A DNA stretch of 64,000 nt from Flavobacteriaceae bacterium UBA1682 (GTDB lineage Bacteria; Bacteroidota; Bacteroidia; Flavobacteriales; Flavobacteriaceae): positions 62,001 through 126,000 of the forward strand of contig DCKE01000019.1 of assembly GCA_002320285.1 (NCBI GenBank), read 5' to 3'. A program made the position numbers and the translations under genes. The notes beneath the pieces were generated by a model, which ran no database searches, was not told the DNA's origin, and was given only the letters and a program-made list of their open reading frames with translations. Of the stretch, positions 42,382 to 51,985 are shown one piece after another; position 1 is the stretch's first letter; the number at the start of each line of letters is the position of its first letter.

Positions 42382-44322
42382 TTATTTCTCGATAATAATA
42401 AAGTCTGATCTACGGTTGGCAAAATGTTCTTCTTCCGTACATTTTACACCGTTTTTACATTTGTTTCTCAAACGGGTCTCACCATATCCTATCGCACTTA
42501 AAATACGACTGGAATCGATTCCTTTCGAAATGATATACTGTTGCGTTGACTTGGCACGCGCATCAGACAAGCGCAAATTATAAGCATCTTTACCTCTAGA
42601 ATCGGTATGCGATTCAATTTTGATTTTCAGGTTTGGAAATTTAGTCACCGCATAAACCACACGATCTAATTCCACACTACCTTGTGGGGTAATATCTGCT
42701 TTATCAAAATCAAAAAAGATTGGATTGATATCAATTTTTTCTTGTTTGTCCTCAATCTTAATCAAGTCAGCATAGTTGACTAGGGCAAAATTAATATTCG
42801 GCGTTTCCTTACCGTGTTTGGCTGTTAAAGGCACCATTTGTTGTTCTGTCGAATGATTGGCTTTTGAAGCTTCAATACGAACTTTAGAACCACATGGAAC
42901 CGTTATGGCATATTTACCCTGAGCATCGCTTTGTACCGTTCCGATATAATCGTCAAATTCATCATACGCTTTAATGGTAGCCCCTTCAAGCGGTAAACCG
43001 CTTTTAGCTGTAGTAACGACACCACTAATGATCTCTAGACAAACATCAGGAGCCTTAGTAAAACTGTAAATATCATCATCACCCTGTCCTCCCATACGAT
43101 TAGACGAAAAGTAACCATAAGCCAATTTGGAATCCATAATAAATCCAAAATCATCGGCATTGGAATTGATCGGAGCCCCTAAATTTTTAGCTGTACCAAA
43201 ATTCAATTTTCCCAAATCCATAGCCATATAAATATCTAGACCACCAAATCCATAATGTCCTTCTGAGGCAAAAAACAAACGATCACCTACAAAATACGGA
43301 AACATATCCCGACCAACCGTATTGATGTTTGCACCTAAGTTTACGGGATTTTGAACATCACCATCGGCTTTTATTTCCGCAACATAGATATCGGTTTCAC
43401 CATAACCTCCAGGCATATCAGAAACAAAAAACAACCACTTACCATCAGGACTAACAGCAGGGTGTCCGACTGAATAGTCAATATTGTTGATAGAAAGCTT
43501 TTGTGTCTTGACAATTTTTCCGTTTTCTATCGTTCCCTTTATCAATTGCAAATTGGTAAATCCCTTGTTGTCTTTTAGGGGTTTATTCTTGGCATTGGTC
43601 AGATTCGTAGTATAATAAATCGTTTTATAATCCGGGCTAAAAGCTACCGTTGCTTCGTGAAAAGGCGAGCGAATCTCCGGAAAAACAAGCTGCTCACGAA
43701 ATAATGAACCGTCTGCAGCATTGCGATCAGCAACATACAGAGATAAAAACGGTTGTTGATTCCACGAATACAATTTGGAATTTACTTGAGTTGTATCTTT
43801 AGAAGACGCATACATGACCTTATCCGCATAAAATGCAGCTCCAAAATCCGATTTACTCGAATTGATCACTAAGTTTTTTATGGTATATAGCGATGCCGTT
43901 TTTGACAGACTGTCGTTGTATTTACGCTGTGCGTTATACGCATCAATCTGTTTTGATTGACCTTTCTGACGCAAATGAGTTTTCACTAATTCGTCTGCCT
44001 TAGTATAATTTTCTGTTCCGCGTAAACTTTGTTGGTATCTCAAAAATTCAACTTCAGACACTTGTTCTCCTTTTAGGGCATACAGTCTTTCGTACCATTT
44101 CAAGGCATGTTTGCTGTCTTGAACATAAAAGTTAGCATCGGCAGCATTTTTTAGCAAAGCCGCTGTTGGCTCGGAATAGTTTTCGAGATGGGTATTATAC
44201 ATCACGGCGGCTTCCTTATAACGCATTGCTTCGAAAAGCTCTTTGGCTTTATTCAAATTCTTGTTTTGTGCCCACCCAAAAGCCGCAACCAAAACAAAAA
44301 TTAAGGTATAAATTTTTCTCAT
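42382..44322 (-). CDS. OmpA-family protein with TPR, PD40 propeller and CarboxypepD_reg domains
   Basis: 646 residues. Signal peptide (1-18). TPR-like helices (about 22-130), PD40/WD40-like propeller repeats (about 180-430: HPAVSPDGKWLFFVSDMPGGYGETDIYV, FFASEGHYGFGGLDIYMA, GYFSSNRMGGQGDDDIYSF), a CarboxypepD_reg-like sandwich (about 440-515) and an OmpA peptidoglycan-binding domain (about 530-646: IFFDFDKADITPQG, IKIESHTDSRGKDAYNLRLSDARAKS). Same domain kit as PorE-type T9SS components. It would tie an outer-membrane or surface complex to the cell wall. It starts 11 bp after the PorP/SprF gene, in one operon with the giant type B cargo gene. Confidence 0.92.
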   Translation of the reverse strand: MRKIYTLIFVLVAAFGWAQNKNLNKAKELFEAMRYKEAAVMYNTHLENYSEPTAALLKNAADANFYVQDSKHALKWYERLYALKGEQVSEVEFLRYQQSLRGTENYTKADELVKTHLRQKGQSKQIDAYNAQRKYNDSLSKTASLYTIKNLVINSSKSDFGAAFYADKVMYASSKDTTQVNSKLYSWNQQPFLSLYVADRNAADGSLFREQLVFPEIRSPFHEATVAFSPDYKTIYYTTNLTNAKNKPLKDNKGFTNLQLIKGTIENGKIVKTQKLSINNIDYSVGHPAVSPDGKWLFFVSDMPGGYGETDIYVAEIKADGDVQNPVNLGANINTVGRDMFPYFVGDRLFFASEGHYGFGGLDIYMAMDLGKLNFGTAKNLGAPINSNADDFGFIMDSKLAYGYFSSNRMGGQGDDDIYSFTKAPDVCLEIISGVVTTAKSGLPLEGATIKAYDEFDDYIGTVQSDAQGKYAITVPCGSKVRIEASKANHSTEQQMVPLTAKHGKETPNINFALVNYADLIKIEDKQEKIDINPIFFDFDKADITPQGSVELDRVVYAVTKFPNLKIKIESHTDSRGKDAYNLRLSDARAKSTQQYIISKGIDSSRILSAIGYGETRLRNKCKNGVKCTEEEHFANRRSDFIIIEK

Positions 44323-44333
44323 GTTTTTTATTT

Positions 44334-45263
44334 TTAGAAGAATCTAGGCGATTTGGTTTTTACATATTTTTTACCCATTTGATATCTTAAAACCAACTCG
44401 TGACTTCCCTTGTTGTATTTCTGGAAATCCGTAGTCGTATAGTCGTAAGAATATCCTACCATCAACTGTGGTAAGATCTGAAACGCAGCCAATGCACTGA
44501 CAGAATCATCCCAACGGTAAGAAGCTCCTATCGTAAAAATTTCCTGAATCAATAAGTTTGCAGACACGTCAACCGTTAACGGTGCTCCTTTTACAGCTCG
44601 AGCCAGGAAAGCCGGCTTAAGCTTTAAGCTTTGACTTAAATCAAAGACATATCCCCCCATCAAATAATAATGGTATTCGTTAGTAACCATAATCTCCTTG
44701 TCATCTTGATAATGATCGGATTTCAAAAAATTTGGAACCGATCCTCCAACATACCAATTGTCATCGTAAAGCAAAAATCCCGCTCCCAATCGCGGAGAGA
44801 ATTTACCGTCAATATTCTCTTGAAATTTGATATCGGTTTTATCGTAATACTTCCCTTTACTCCAATCGGTGCTCATCAAATGTGCACCGGCTTTTAAACC
44901 AAATGCCAACTTAGAACTTACACCTGTAGGTATACTATACGAGAAATTACCTTCAAAGTAAGTTTCCGTTGCCGGTCCGGCTTTATCGTTGATCACATTA
45001 AATCCCAATCCCAAACGTTCATTGCCCAAGGGGCTGTGAATCGATAAGGTTTGAGTGCTCGGTGCACCATCCATTCCTACCCATTGGGAACGGTGCGATA
45101 GAATTCCTTCTAGAGCTCCCGTTGACCCCGTATATGCAGGGTTAATGGTCATCATGTTGTACATATATTGTGTATACTGCGGATCTTGTTGTGCAAAAGC
45201 AGTTGTGGTCCCAATACAAGTTGCAACAAGGAGTAATTGCTGTAATTTATCTTTAATTTTCAT
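44334..45263 (-). CDS. PorP/SprF-family type IX secretion membrane protein
   Basis: 309 residues. Signal peptide (1-24), then QDPQYTQYMYNMMTINPAYTGS and LEGILSHRSQWVGMDGAP, the signature of the PorP/SprF family, followed by a beta-barrel ending in a conserved-style strand (HELVLRYQMGKK). Members are needed in Flavobacterium for export and attachment of type B sorting-domain cargo such as SprB. Its position directly after the 2218-residue type B cargo gene (65 bp apart) makes that cargo its likely client. An 11-bp gap separates it from the downstream OmpA-family gene. Confidence 0.95.
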   Translation of the reverse strand: MKIKDKLQQLLLVATCIGTTTAFAQQDPQYTQYMYNMMTINPAYTGSTGALEGILSHRSQWVGMDGAPSTQTLSIHSPLGNERLGLGFNVINDKAGPATETYFEGNFSYSIPTGVSSKLAFGLKAGAHLMSTDWSKGKYYDKTDIKFQENIDGKFSPRLGAGFLLYDDNWYVGGSVPNFLKSDHYQDDKEIMVTNEYHYYLMGGYVFDLSQSLKLKPAFLARAVKGAPLTVDVSANLLIQEIFTIGASYRWDDSVSALAAFQILPQLMVGYSYDYTTTDFQKYNKGSHELVLRYQMGKKYVKTKSPRFF

Positions 45264-45288
45264 CTTTTAATTATTTGTGTTTTTATAA

Positions 45289-45312
45289 AAGAGGGAAGTT
45301 TCCTCCCCTCTT
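45289..45312 (-). terminator. Intra-operon hairpin between cargo and PorP/SprF genes
   Basis: AAGAGGG (45289-45295) pairs with CCCTCTT (45306-45312) with a 10-nt loop and a short T-run on the minus strand. It lies 16 bp after the cargo stop codon. It may set the ratio of cargo to secretion-partner mRNA. Confidence 0.5.
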
Positions 45313-45328
45313 AAAATCAGGGGGAATG

Positions 45329-48300
45329 TTATCGAATGATATACACCCAACCTTTTTTAACCACTCCATTTCCTAAATCCAAAACGTAGTAATACGTTCC
45401 ATCTGAAAGATCTTTTCCTCCAAGCGTTCCACTGACATTTGATTTTCCATCCCAATTGTTTTTGTAATTAGTTGCACTAAATACTAAACTGCCCAATCGG
45501 TTATAGATCTCAATAGAATTATTTTGGAAATACTCAATACAATCGATTCTAAAATAATCATTAGAACCGTCTTGATTTGGAGAGAATTCGTTATAAATAG
45601 TTAAACAATGAGGTTCTACACTTGCTTCTGCTCTATTATTAGCTGTATTTAAATCTGCAGGCACTGAAGATATGATACTTGCAATGTTTAGATAATCGCC
45701 TTCAAATTTCACTTTAGCCGTGATTTTCAAAGTCGCTTCTAAATTTGAAAGCAAGCTTGGAATCATCCATTCCCCTGTAGTTGATTTATAAATTCCCGAA
45801 GTAGCTTCATAAGAAACAAATTGATACCCGTTTGGCAACTGATCTGCAATAACGATATCGTTAAAATCACTTTTGCCTTCATTTTTAACGGTAACGGTAA
45901 ACACTACGTTTTCATCTACAATCGGTCTAGATTCATCTACTGATTTAGTGATTGCTAAATCTGAACAAATCACCACGTTAACAGCAGCTTCGAAAACACT
46001 TTCATTGGTACAACCGTTTAAGTCTGTATAGGTAATACGCAACGATTGTTTTCCTTGCTCATTCCACAAAATCGTAATCGAATCATCCGAAGTTGTTCCT
46101 CTTTGAACGATTGATCCGCCTTTTACAGTCCATAAATAATTACTCATTCCTGCCGCAGTTGTATACGTCGCGGTTTCACCGAAACACACTTCGAAATCCC
46201 CTTCAAGTGTTGCAAAAGTTGCTGCGAAGAAACGTACAGTAACTTCTAAACGCGTTGAACTTTCACAAAGCGCTCCTTTAAGAGCGGCATAATAAATACC
46301 ACCGTCTGTCAAAGCAGTTTTTGCAGTTAATGGTGTACCAGCAGTTGCGGTAGCATACCAAATAACATCGCTTTCATTAGCTTTTAAATCGGCAACTGTT
46401 GGTTTACTCGTCGCACAGAACTGCTGAACAGTCTGAGTTGTAGTCGGCGTAGCCTCGTCTTCAACAGTTACTTCAACAGCTAAACGAGTCGTACTTTCAC
46501 AACCGTTTGCAACTAAAGAACCATAATAAGTAACACCGTCTACCAAAGGTTGGTCTTGTGGCAATACCTCACCACCTGCTTCTTCAACATACCAGCTTAC
46601 ACCGGTTTGATTTGCTTTTAGATCTGCAATTGTAGGTTGCGTCACTTTACAAAATGTTTGTTTTGCATTTTCCGTTGTAGGAGTTGCAACATCTTGTACT
46701 TTAACATCCACTTTTAATCGAACACTGCTCTCACAGCCGTTTTGGATTAAAACACCATAATAAACACCTGTGATCAATACATCCGATCCACTTAAAGCAG
46801 CGCCGCCAACAGCATCTTGATACCAGATCACACCACTTTCGTTAGTTTCGATATCTTGAACTTTTGGCTGATTCACTTTACAAAAAGTCTGTGAAGTGAA
46901 TTTGGTTGTTGGACTTGGGGCATCATTTAAAAGTACTGTAACTTCTAAACGAATAGAACTCTCACAATTTACACCTTGAATAGCTGCATAATACACCGTA
47001 TTATTTAGCAAATCCGTATTTGATGGCAAAAGGGTTCCGCCAACAGCTTTGTTATACCAAACAACATTTTTTTCTACGGTCTGTAAATCGCTAACTTTAG
47101 GTTGAGCAACGATACAAAATTTCTGAACCATTTGAGATGTTGTAGGAGTAGCTTCGTCGTTAATCATCACGTCGATCGCTAAACGAACAGAACTTTGACA
47201 TCCAGCAACTTCTAATGCTCCAAAATAGGTTGATCCACTCACCAATAAAGTAGTTCCAGCTAATGGTGTACCTCCCTTTGGACTAGTATACCAAATAACA
47301 TTGGATTCTACCGTTTGTAGATTCGCAATAGTAGGGTTGTTTACTTTACAGAACGATTGAGCTACTTGTGTTGTGGTTGGTGTTGCCGCGTCATCTATGG
47401 TAACAGCAATTTCCAAACGACTACTGCTCTCACATCCATTTTGAACAAGAGCCCCATAATAAGTCCCCGTAACCAATAAAGTTTGTGGTGCTATGACTGT
47501 TCCTCCCTGTGGAAGTGTATACCATTTTACCCCCACTTCGTTGGTTTGAATATCGCTTACTTTAGGTTGATTCACCTTACAAAATGATTGTTGTGTAGAA
47601 GTTGTTGTTGGTATAGCCGCATCTTTCAACAATACTTTAATCGCTAAAGGAGTCGTACTTTCGCATCCATTTATCGATAACACTCCATAATAAGTCATCT
47701 CTGATGCTAAAGGCGTGTTTTGAGGTAATAAGCTACCTCCTGCCGCCGCAGTATACCAAAGCACATTGGTTTCATTGGTTTTTAAATCGGCAACTGTTGG
47801 TGCAGCCAAACTACAAAAGGTTTGAACCGTTTGAGTCGTGCTTGGACTTACCGTATCGTGAATGATCACAGTAACCGCTAAACGAGCTGAGCTTTCACAT
47901 CCGTTAAGAGTATCTACTGCATAATAAGTATTTCCTGAAACCAAAGCCGCTGTAGCATTCAATGCAACACCGCCTTGAGGAGCTAAATACCATTTTATAT
48001 TCGCTGCAGTAGCTTTTAAATCACTTACTTTTGGAAGACTTAACTTACAAAATTCTTGTGTTTTCTGTGTAGTAGTCGGAGTAGCAACATCAGAAACCGT
48101 TACCGTAACCGCCAAACGAACAGATGATTCACATGATGTGCCTCCTCCTAATACTCCGTAATACGTTTTTTGATCTTCCAAAAGAGTTTGGTCTGACAAA
48201 AGTGTACCGCCAACTAAAGTGGTATACCATTTAACACCAATTTGGTTGGTAACAATATCAGAAACCTTAGGTTGGTCTACTTTACAGAAACTTTGGGTAG

Positions 48301-51300
48301 CATTCCCCGTAGCCAATTCACCATCGGCTAAGTTAACGGTTACTTTTAGACGAACTGCACTTTCACAATTTCCAACTTTAGAAGCCGCGTAATAAACACC
48401 ATCTAGAAGTGCTGTGGTTGGATCTAAAGCTGTACCACCTTTTTCTGAACTATACCATTGTACATTAGTACCGTTTGCTTGCAAATCAGCAACCTTTGGT
48501 GCTGCTGTAATACAGAATGCCTGGGTTGTATTCGTTGTTGTTGGTGTCGAAGCATCACTTAATGATAGGATTACTTCTTTTAAATCGCCATCATTATTTT
48601 GACAAACCGTCGTATTTGAGGCGGCAACAAAATAGGTATAGGTACCTGCAGTCAATCCAGAAACTGAAAGCTTCCCTTGTGCATTAATGCTGTAAGTAAT
48701 TCCATTCACTACGGCTCCGTCTAAAATGGGTTGTAGTTTTGCATTGGTGAAATACCAATTAAACGTTGGATTAGTGATGGTTGCTGTTGGCACTACTTCA
48801 ATAACATCCGTCAAACAGAAAGTGGTATTGGATACTGAAATTCCAGCAGCCGTACTGTTTTCTCGAACGTTAAACTCGATCTTTTTACGATCAGCAGCAC
48901 TGGTCTCACAATATCCATTAGCGGTTAAAGCCAAATAATAGGTATGAGTCCCTACCGCTAAATTGTTTAGAGTAAGTGTTGCCGTAGTAGCATTAGAAAC
49001 CAATTCAACAGTCCCGTTATTGTTGTGATACCATACATACCCCACATTATCATAGCCCGAAGCTACTGTAGCTTGTAAGGTAACAGTTCCCTTTTCCGTA
49101 CAAAGATCCAAGTCTTGACCTCCGTTTAGACTTACATTTAATACCGCATTAGCAGGAACTCCTTCTTTTACTACTGCTATAACTTGAGTACGGTCATAAT
49201 TTTCACATCCGTAACGAACCGCTTGAATGTAGAATTTATAAGTACCCGGTGCCATATCTGCAGGAATAGTAAAACTATTACCGGTTTGGATAACTTTTCC
49301 GCCGGTTTCTTGATCATACCATTTATAAGTGGTACACAGATCGTTAATATCAAAAGAAATGGTTTCTCCCTGACAGGCTTCGATACGATTAGAAGGATCA
49401 CTGCCAATAATTTTGGTATTGGCCGTTCTCGTAATTTGATGTACACGTAAGAAGTCTAAAACGTTTGCTACACCTCCTAAGCGGATGCGAACGCGATCAT
49501 AAATCCCATCTTGCGGAGCAATCAAAATCCGAGAGGTTCCGTTGCTCAACAGTCTTAAATCCAATAAAGAATAATCGGTATAGATCGGTTGTCCAACTTT
49601 GGTTTTACCTAAAAAACGTTGGATTTCCATTCCTTTAATCAAGCCTAAAGATAAAAGTGCATTGGGCTTAGAAATATCAATACGCAAACTATCTCCTACT
49701 TGTGACGGACTGTGAAAAACAGCCGTTAATTCCGTTGCAGCCAGCACGTTGACACCAGCAAACATCGTAGCATACGTATTCGGATTGCGATCTGCAATAT
49801 TCCATGGATCAGAAACCCCTACTGTTGCTGTTAAAGCCCCGATTCCCAGGTCTACCACACCACTTAAAACGTCTTGAATATCTTGACCCGTACACGCAAC
49901 CTGAGTTGCAGTAGCTTCGTGATATGCTCCATATAATCGGGCATTCTGAGCCACACTTAACAAAGCGCCCATGGAAACGCGAATACCATCATAAGCTTTT
50001 ACCCCACTTAACGTTGACGGTACAAAAGTATATTCAAAAGTATTCTGTCCTGGAAGCAGAGTTAACAGTGCTCCATCTACCGCTTTAATCGTTCCGATAT
50101 CTATTGGATCACCAAGACTATTTTTCTTAGTACCCACAACTGAAATAGCACCAGCCAAAGCTAATCCGCTATATTCACTTCCCAATTTGATTGTAACTGG
50201 CGTTCCTGCAGGAATCGTATGGTCCCATTGCAAGTTCTGCCATGTAGTACCGATCCCCAATAATCCTAAACCTGTAGTAATTGTGGAATAGGTTTTTGAA
50301 TCGCCATCTACGGCATTTCCCTTATTAGATACTCCACCAGTAATTATAGAACCCACACTGGTTTTCGTAGCATATACGCGTTTTACCAAAGGAGGACAAG
50401 TTGCCGGATCAATCACATTGATATATACCGTGTGACTGCTTTCGCATTGTCCGTCATTTGCTATAGCCGTAAAGGAATAAGATCCCGCTTCTGTAAAAGG
50501 ACCAACCTTAAGATTAGTCACTTCCACACCTTGCTGATCATACCATTTCATAACACTGTTTGAAGTAGCTTTTAATTCAATACGCTCACCGATATTTAAT
50601 GCGCTATTTGGGGTAGTCACAACTAAAGTTGGTAAAGCCAATACGGTAACATCAACAGTCACGCGATCGTTTGGACAAAAACCATTTCCGCTTATTCCAC
50701 GGATTTGATAAACTCCGGAAGTAGTTAATTTTTTTGCTGCATTTCCGTCAACCGCATTTCCATTTTGATCAAAGAACTCGTAAGTGTTCAACGGATCGAA
50801 ATTGGGAATGGCTTGTGTCAAATCAACGGTTCCACAGCCTTGCAAAGTTAATTGCGATTGAAAAGAAGTAAATTCTACATCATATATTTTCGTGGTTTTT
50901 GCTAAATTCAAATCCAAAAATGACCGCAATACAATGCGTACAGCATCAAAATTAGTATTTGGGTGAAAGGGAATACGCGCTTTTTTATTGCTGCTTAAAA
51001 GCCCTAATAAATCCAGACTTAAAAAGTCTTTATTCACCGGTTTCTCAAAAACGACTACTCCGTTACTCAAAGCTTGAATTCGAATCGCATCGGAAGCAAG
51101 TCCCAACTGCAACAGTGCAGGATTGCCGATTTGCATCACTACGTGAAATTGCTTTTCAGCTCCCATTGGAGTTTCCAATTGAATGGTCTGACTAATTTCT
51201 CCTGCAACCGCAAGTAGCCCCAAACTGATTTCTGAAAAACTATCGGCGTCCTTATCTATGGCCTTATAGGCATTAGTAACTCCACCACGAGCCAAACCTA

Positions 51301-51985
51301 AAGCATCTAGTGTTAATAATCCGCCATTGGCATCGTAGTAAGTCAGCAACTCCTGATTACAAATATCTGAGCCTGAAGTAGTAAATGCACTGTAAACCTT
51401 AGTGTGATTCAAAGTACCGAGCAGTAATGCGTTAGTACGATCAATAACCGATAACTTATTGTAGGATTGATCCGGTTTTAAAGCGAGCATATAATGGCCA
51501 AACTGATTTTGAACCATACGTGCTCGAGAAGAAAAACTACTGTTTATCTTACTGTTTACCTTTAGAACCTCCTTTGATCCGTTGGAAGCAATCACTTCAA
51601 AACTGTGATTTCCCAAAACCACTGTCCCCAAAATATCAGCCAATACTCCACCCAGACCACCGCCTAGAATTGCATTTAAAATATCAGGATTAAACCCCAT
51701 ACGAATGTAGGAAGTTTGATTGGCAGGAATTGCGGTATCGAATGCTAAATCCAAATTCCCGCTATAACTACCTAAACCTATGGCGAGACCGCCATAAGAA
51801 TTAACCTTTGCGAACGAATCGCTGTTGTCTAATGCGTTAGACGCATCGTCAAGATGTTTTCCCGTTGCTTTATTTGGAAAAACATGACTCACCTGTGCAT
51901 ACCCTGTCAGGGGTAGCAACATACTAATTCCCGCTGCAACTATTAAATTTCTAATAGTCGCGGCGAGAGTCTTCTTTTTGCTCAT
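45329..51985 (-). CDS. Giant T9SS type B surface protein with ten Ig-like modules
   Basis: 2218 residues. Signal peptide (about 1-30). The N-terminal third has four copies of a beta-sandwich domain that share a NA.D.D..S pattern (around residues 51, 239, 556 and 727), interleaved with Ig/PKD-like linkers. Residues ~1143-1922 are ten tandem Ig-like modules of about 77 residues (pattern TPTT...Q.FC...P.V.DL......WY....GG..L.....L..G..YY......CES..RL.V.V). They are followed by a PKD-like domain (1922-2010), a DUF11 domain (2010-2125; SVDESRPIVDENVVFTVTVKN) and a type B sorting domain (2130-2218: FSPNQDGSNDYF, YNRLGSLVF, LSDGTYYYVLDL). Predicted surface adhesin exported by T9SS with the adjacent PorP/SprF. 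No promoter with both consensus boxes was found near the start. Confidence 0.93.
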   Translation of the reverse strand: MSKKKTLAATIRNLIVAAGISMLLPLTGYAQVSHVFPNKATGKHLDDASNALDNSDSFAKVNSYGGLAIGLGSYSGNLDLAFDTAIPANQTSYIRMGFNPDILNAILGGGLGGVLADILGTVVLGNHSFEVIASNGSKEVLKVNSKINSSFSSRARMVQNQFGHYMLALKPDQSYNKLSVIDRTNALLLGTLNHTKVYSAFTTSGSDICNQELLTYYDANGGLLTLDALGLARGGVTNAYKAIDKDADSFSEISLGLLAVAGEISQTIQLETPMGAEKQFHVVMQIGNPALLQLGLASDAIRIQALSNGVVVFEKPVNKDFLSLDLLGLLSSNKKARIPFHPNTNFDAVRIVLRSFLDLNLAKTTKIYDVEFTSFQSQLTLQGCGTVDLTQAIPNFDPLNTYEFFDQNGNAVDGNAAKKLTTSGVYQIRGISGNGFCPNDRVTVDVTVLALPTLVVTTPNSALNIGERIELKATSNSVMKWYDQQGVEVTNLKVGPFTEAGSYSFTAIANDGQCESSHTVYINVIDPATCPPLVKRVYATKTSVGSIITGGVSNKGNAVDGDSKTYSTITTGLGLLGIGTTWQNLQWDHTIPAGTPVTIKLGSEYSGLALAGAISVVGTKKNSLGDPIDIGTIKAVDGALLTLLPGQNTFEYTFVPSTLSGVKAYDGIRVSMGALLSVAQNARLYGAYHEATATQVACTGQDIQDVLSGVVDLGIGALTATVGVSDPWNIADRNPNTYATMFAGVNVLAATELTAVFHSPSQVGDSLRIDISKPNALLSLGLIKGMEIQRFLGKTKVGQPIYTDYSLLDLRLLSNGTSRILIAPQDGIYDRVRIRLGGVANVLDFLRVHQITRTANTKIIGSDPSNRIEACQGETISFDINDLCTTYKWYDQETGGKVIQTGNSFTIPADMAPGTYKFYIQAVRYGCENYDRTQVIAVVKEGVPANAVLNVSLNGGQDLDLCTEKGTVTLQATVASGYDNVGYVWYHNNNGTVELVSNATTATLTLNNLAVGTHTYYLALTANGYCETSAADRKKIEFNVRENSTAAGISVSNTTFCLTDVIEVVPTATITNPTFNWYFTNAKLQPILDGAVVNGITYSINAQGKLSVSGLTAGTYTYFVAASNTTVCQNNDGDLKEVILSLSDASTPTTTNTTQAFCITAAPKVADLQANGTNVQWYSSEKGGTALDPTTALLDGVYYAASKVGNCESAVRLKVTVNLADGELATGNATQSFCKVDQPKVSDIVTNQIGVKWYTTLVGGTLLSDQTLLEDQKTYYGVLGGGTSCESSVRLAVTVTVSDVATPTTTQKTQEFCKLSLPKVSDLKATAANIKWYLAPQGGVALNATAALVSGNTYYAVDTLNGCESSARLAVTVIIHDTVSPSTTQTVQTFCSLAAPTVADLKTNETNVLWYTAAAGGSLLPQNTPLASEMTYYGVLSINGCESTTPLAIKVLLKDAAIPTTTSTQQSFCKVNQPKVSDIQTNEVGVKWYTLPQGGTVIAPQTLLVTGTYYGALVQNGCESSSRLEIAVTIDDAATPTTTQVAQSFCKVNNPTIANLQTVESNVIWYTSPKGGTPLAGTTLLVSGSTYFGALEVAGCQSSVRLAIDVMINDEATPTTSQMVQKFCIVAQPKVSDLQTVEKNVVWYNKAVGGTLLPSNTDLLNNTVYYAAIQGVNCESSIRLEVTVLLNDAPSPTTKFTSQTFCKVNQPKVQDIETNESGVIWYQDAVGGAALSGSDVLITGVYYGVLIQNGCESSVRLKVDVKVQDVATPTTENAKQTFCKVTQPTIADLKANQTGVSWYVEEAGGEVLPQDQPLVDGVTYYGSLVANGCESTTRLAVEVTVEDEATPTTTQTVQQFCATSKPTVADLKANESDVIWYATATAGTPLTAKTALTDGGIYYAALKGALCESSTRLEVTVRFFAATFATLEGDFEVCFGETATYTTAAGMSNYLWTVKGGSIVQRGTTSDDSITILWNEQGKQSLRITYTDLNGCTNESVFEAAVNVVICSDLAITKSVDESRPIVDENVVFTVTVKNEGKSDFNDIVIADQLPNGYQFVSYEATSGIYKSTTGEWMIPSLLSNLEATLKITAKVKFEGDYLNIASIISSVPADLNTANNRAEASVEPHCLTIYNEFSPNQDGSNDYFRIDCIEYFQNNSIEIYNRLGSLVFSATNYKNNWDGKSNVSGTLGGKDLSDGTYYYVLDLGNGVVKKGWVYIIR
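46223..48558 (-). repeat. Ten tandem ~231-bp modules encoding Ig-like domains
   Basis: Ten in-frame copies. Peptide identity between copies is moderate; several keep the exact FCKVNQPKVSD or NGCESS strings, which points to local duplication and conversion. The array could change copy number by recombination. Confidence 0.9.

Noticed and set aside
46223..48558. Possible CRISPR-like array
   Set aside because: The repeats are ~231 bp, in frame and protein-coding, with no short identical repeats separated by unique spacers.
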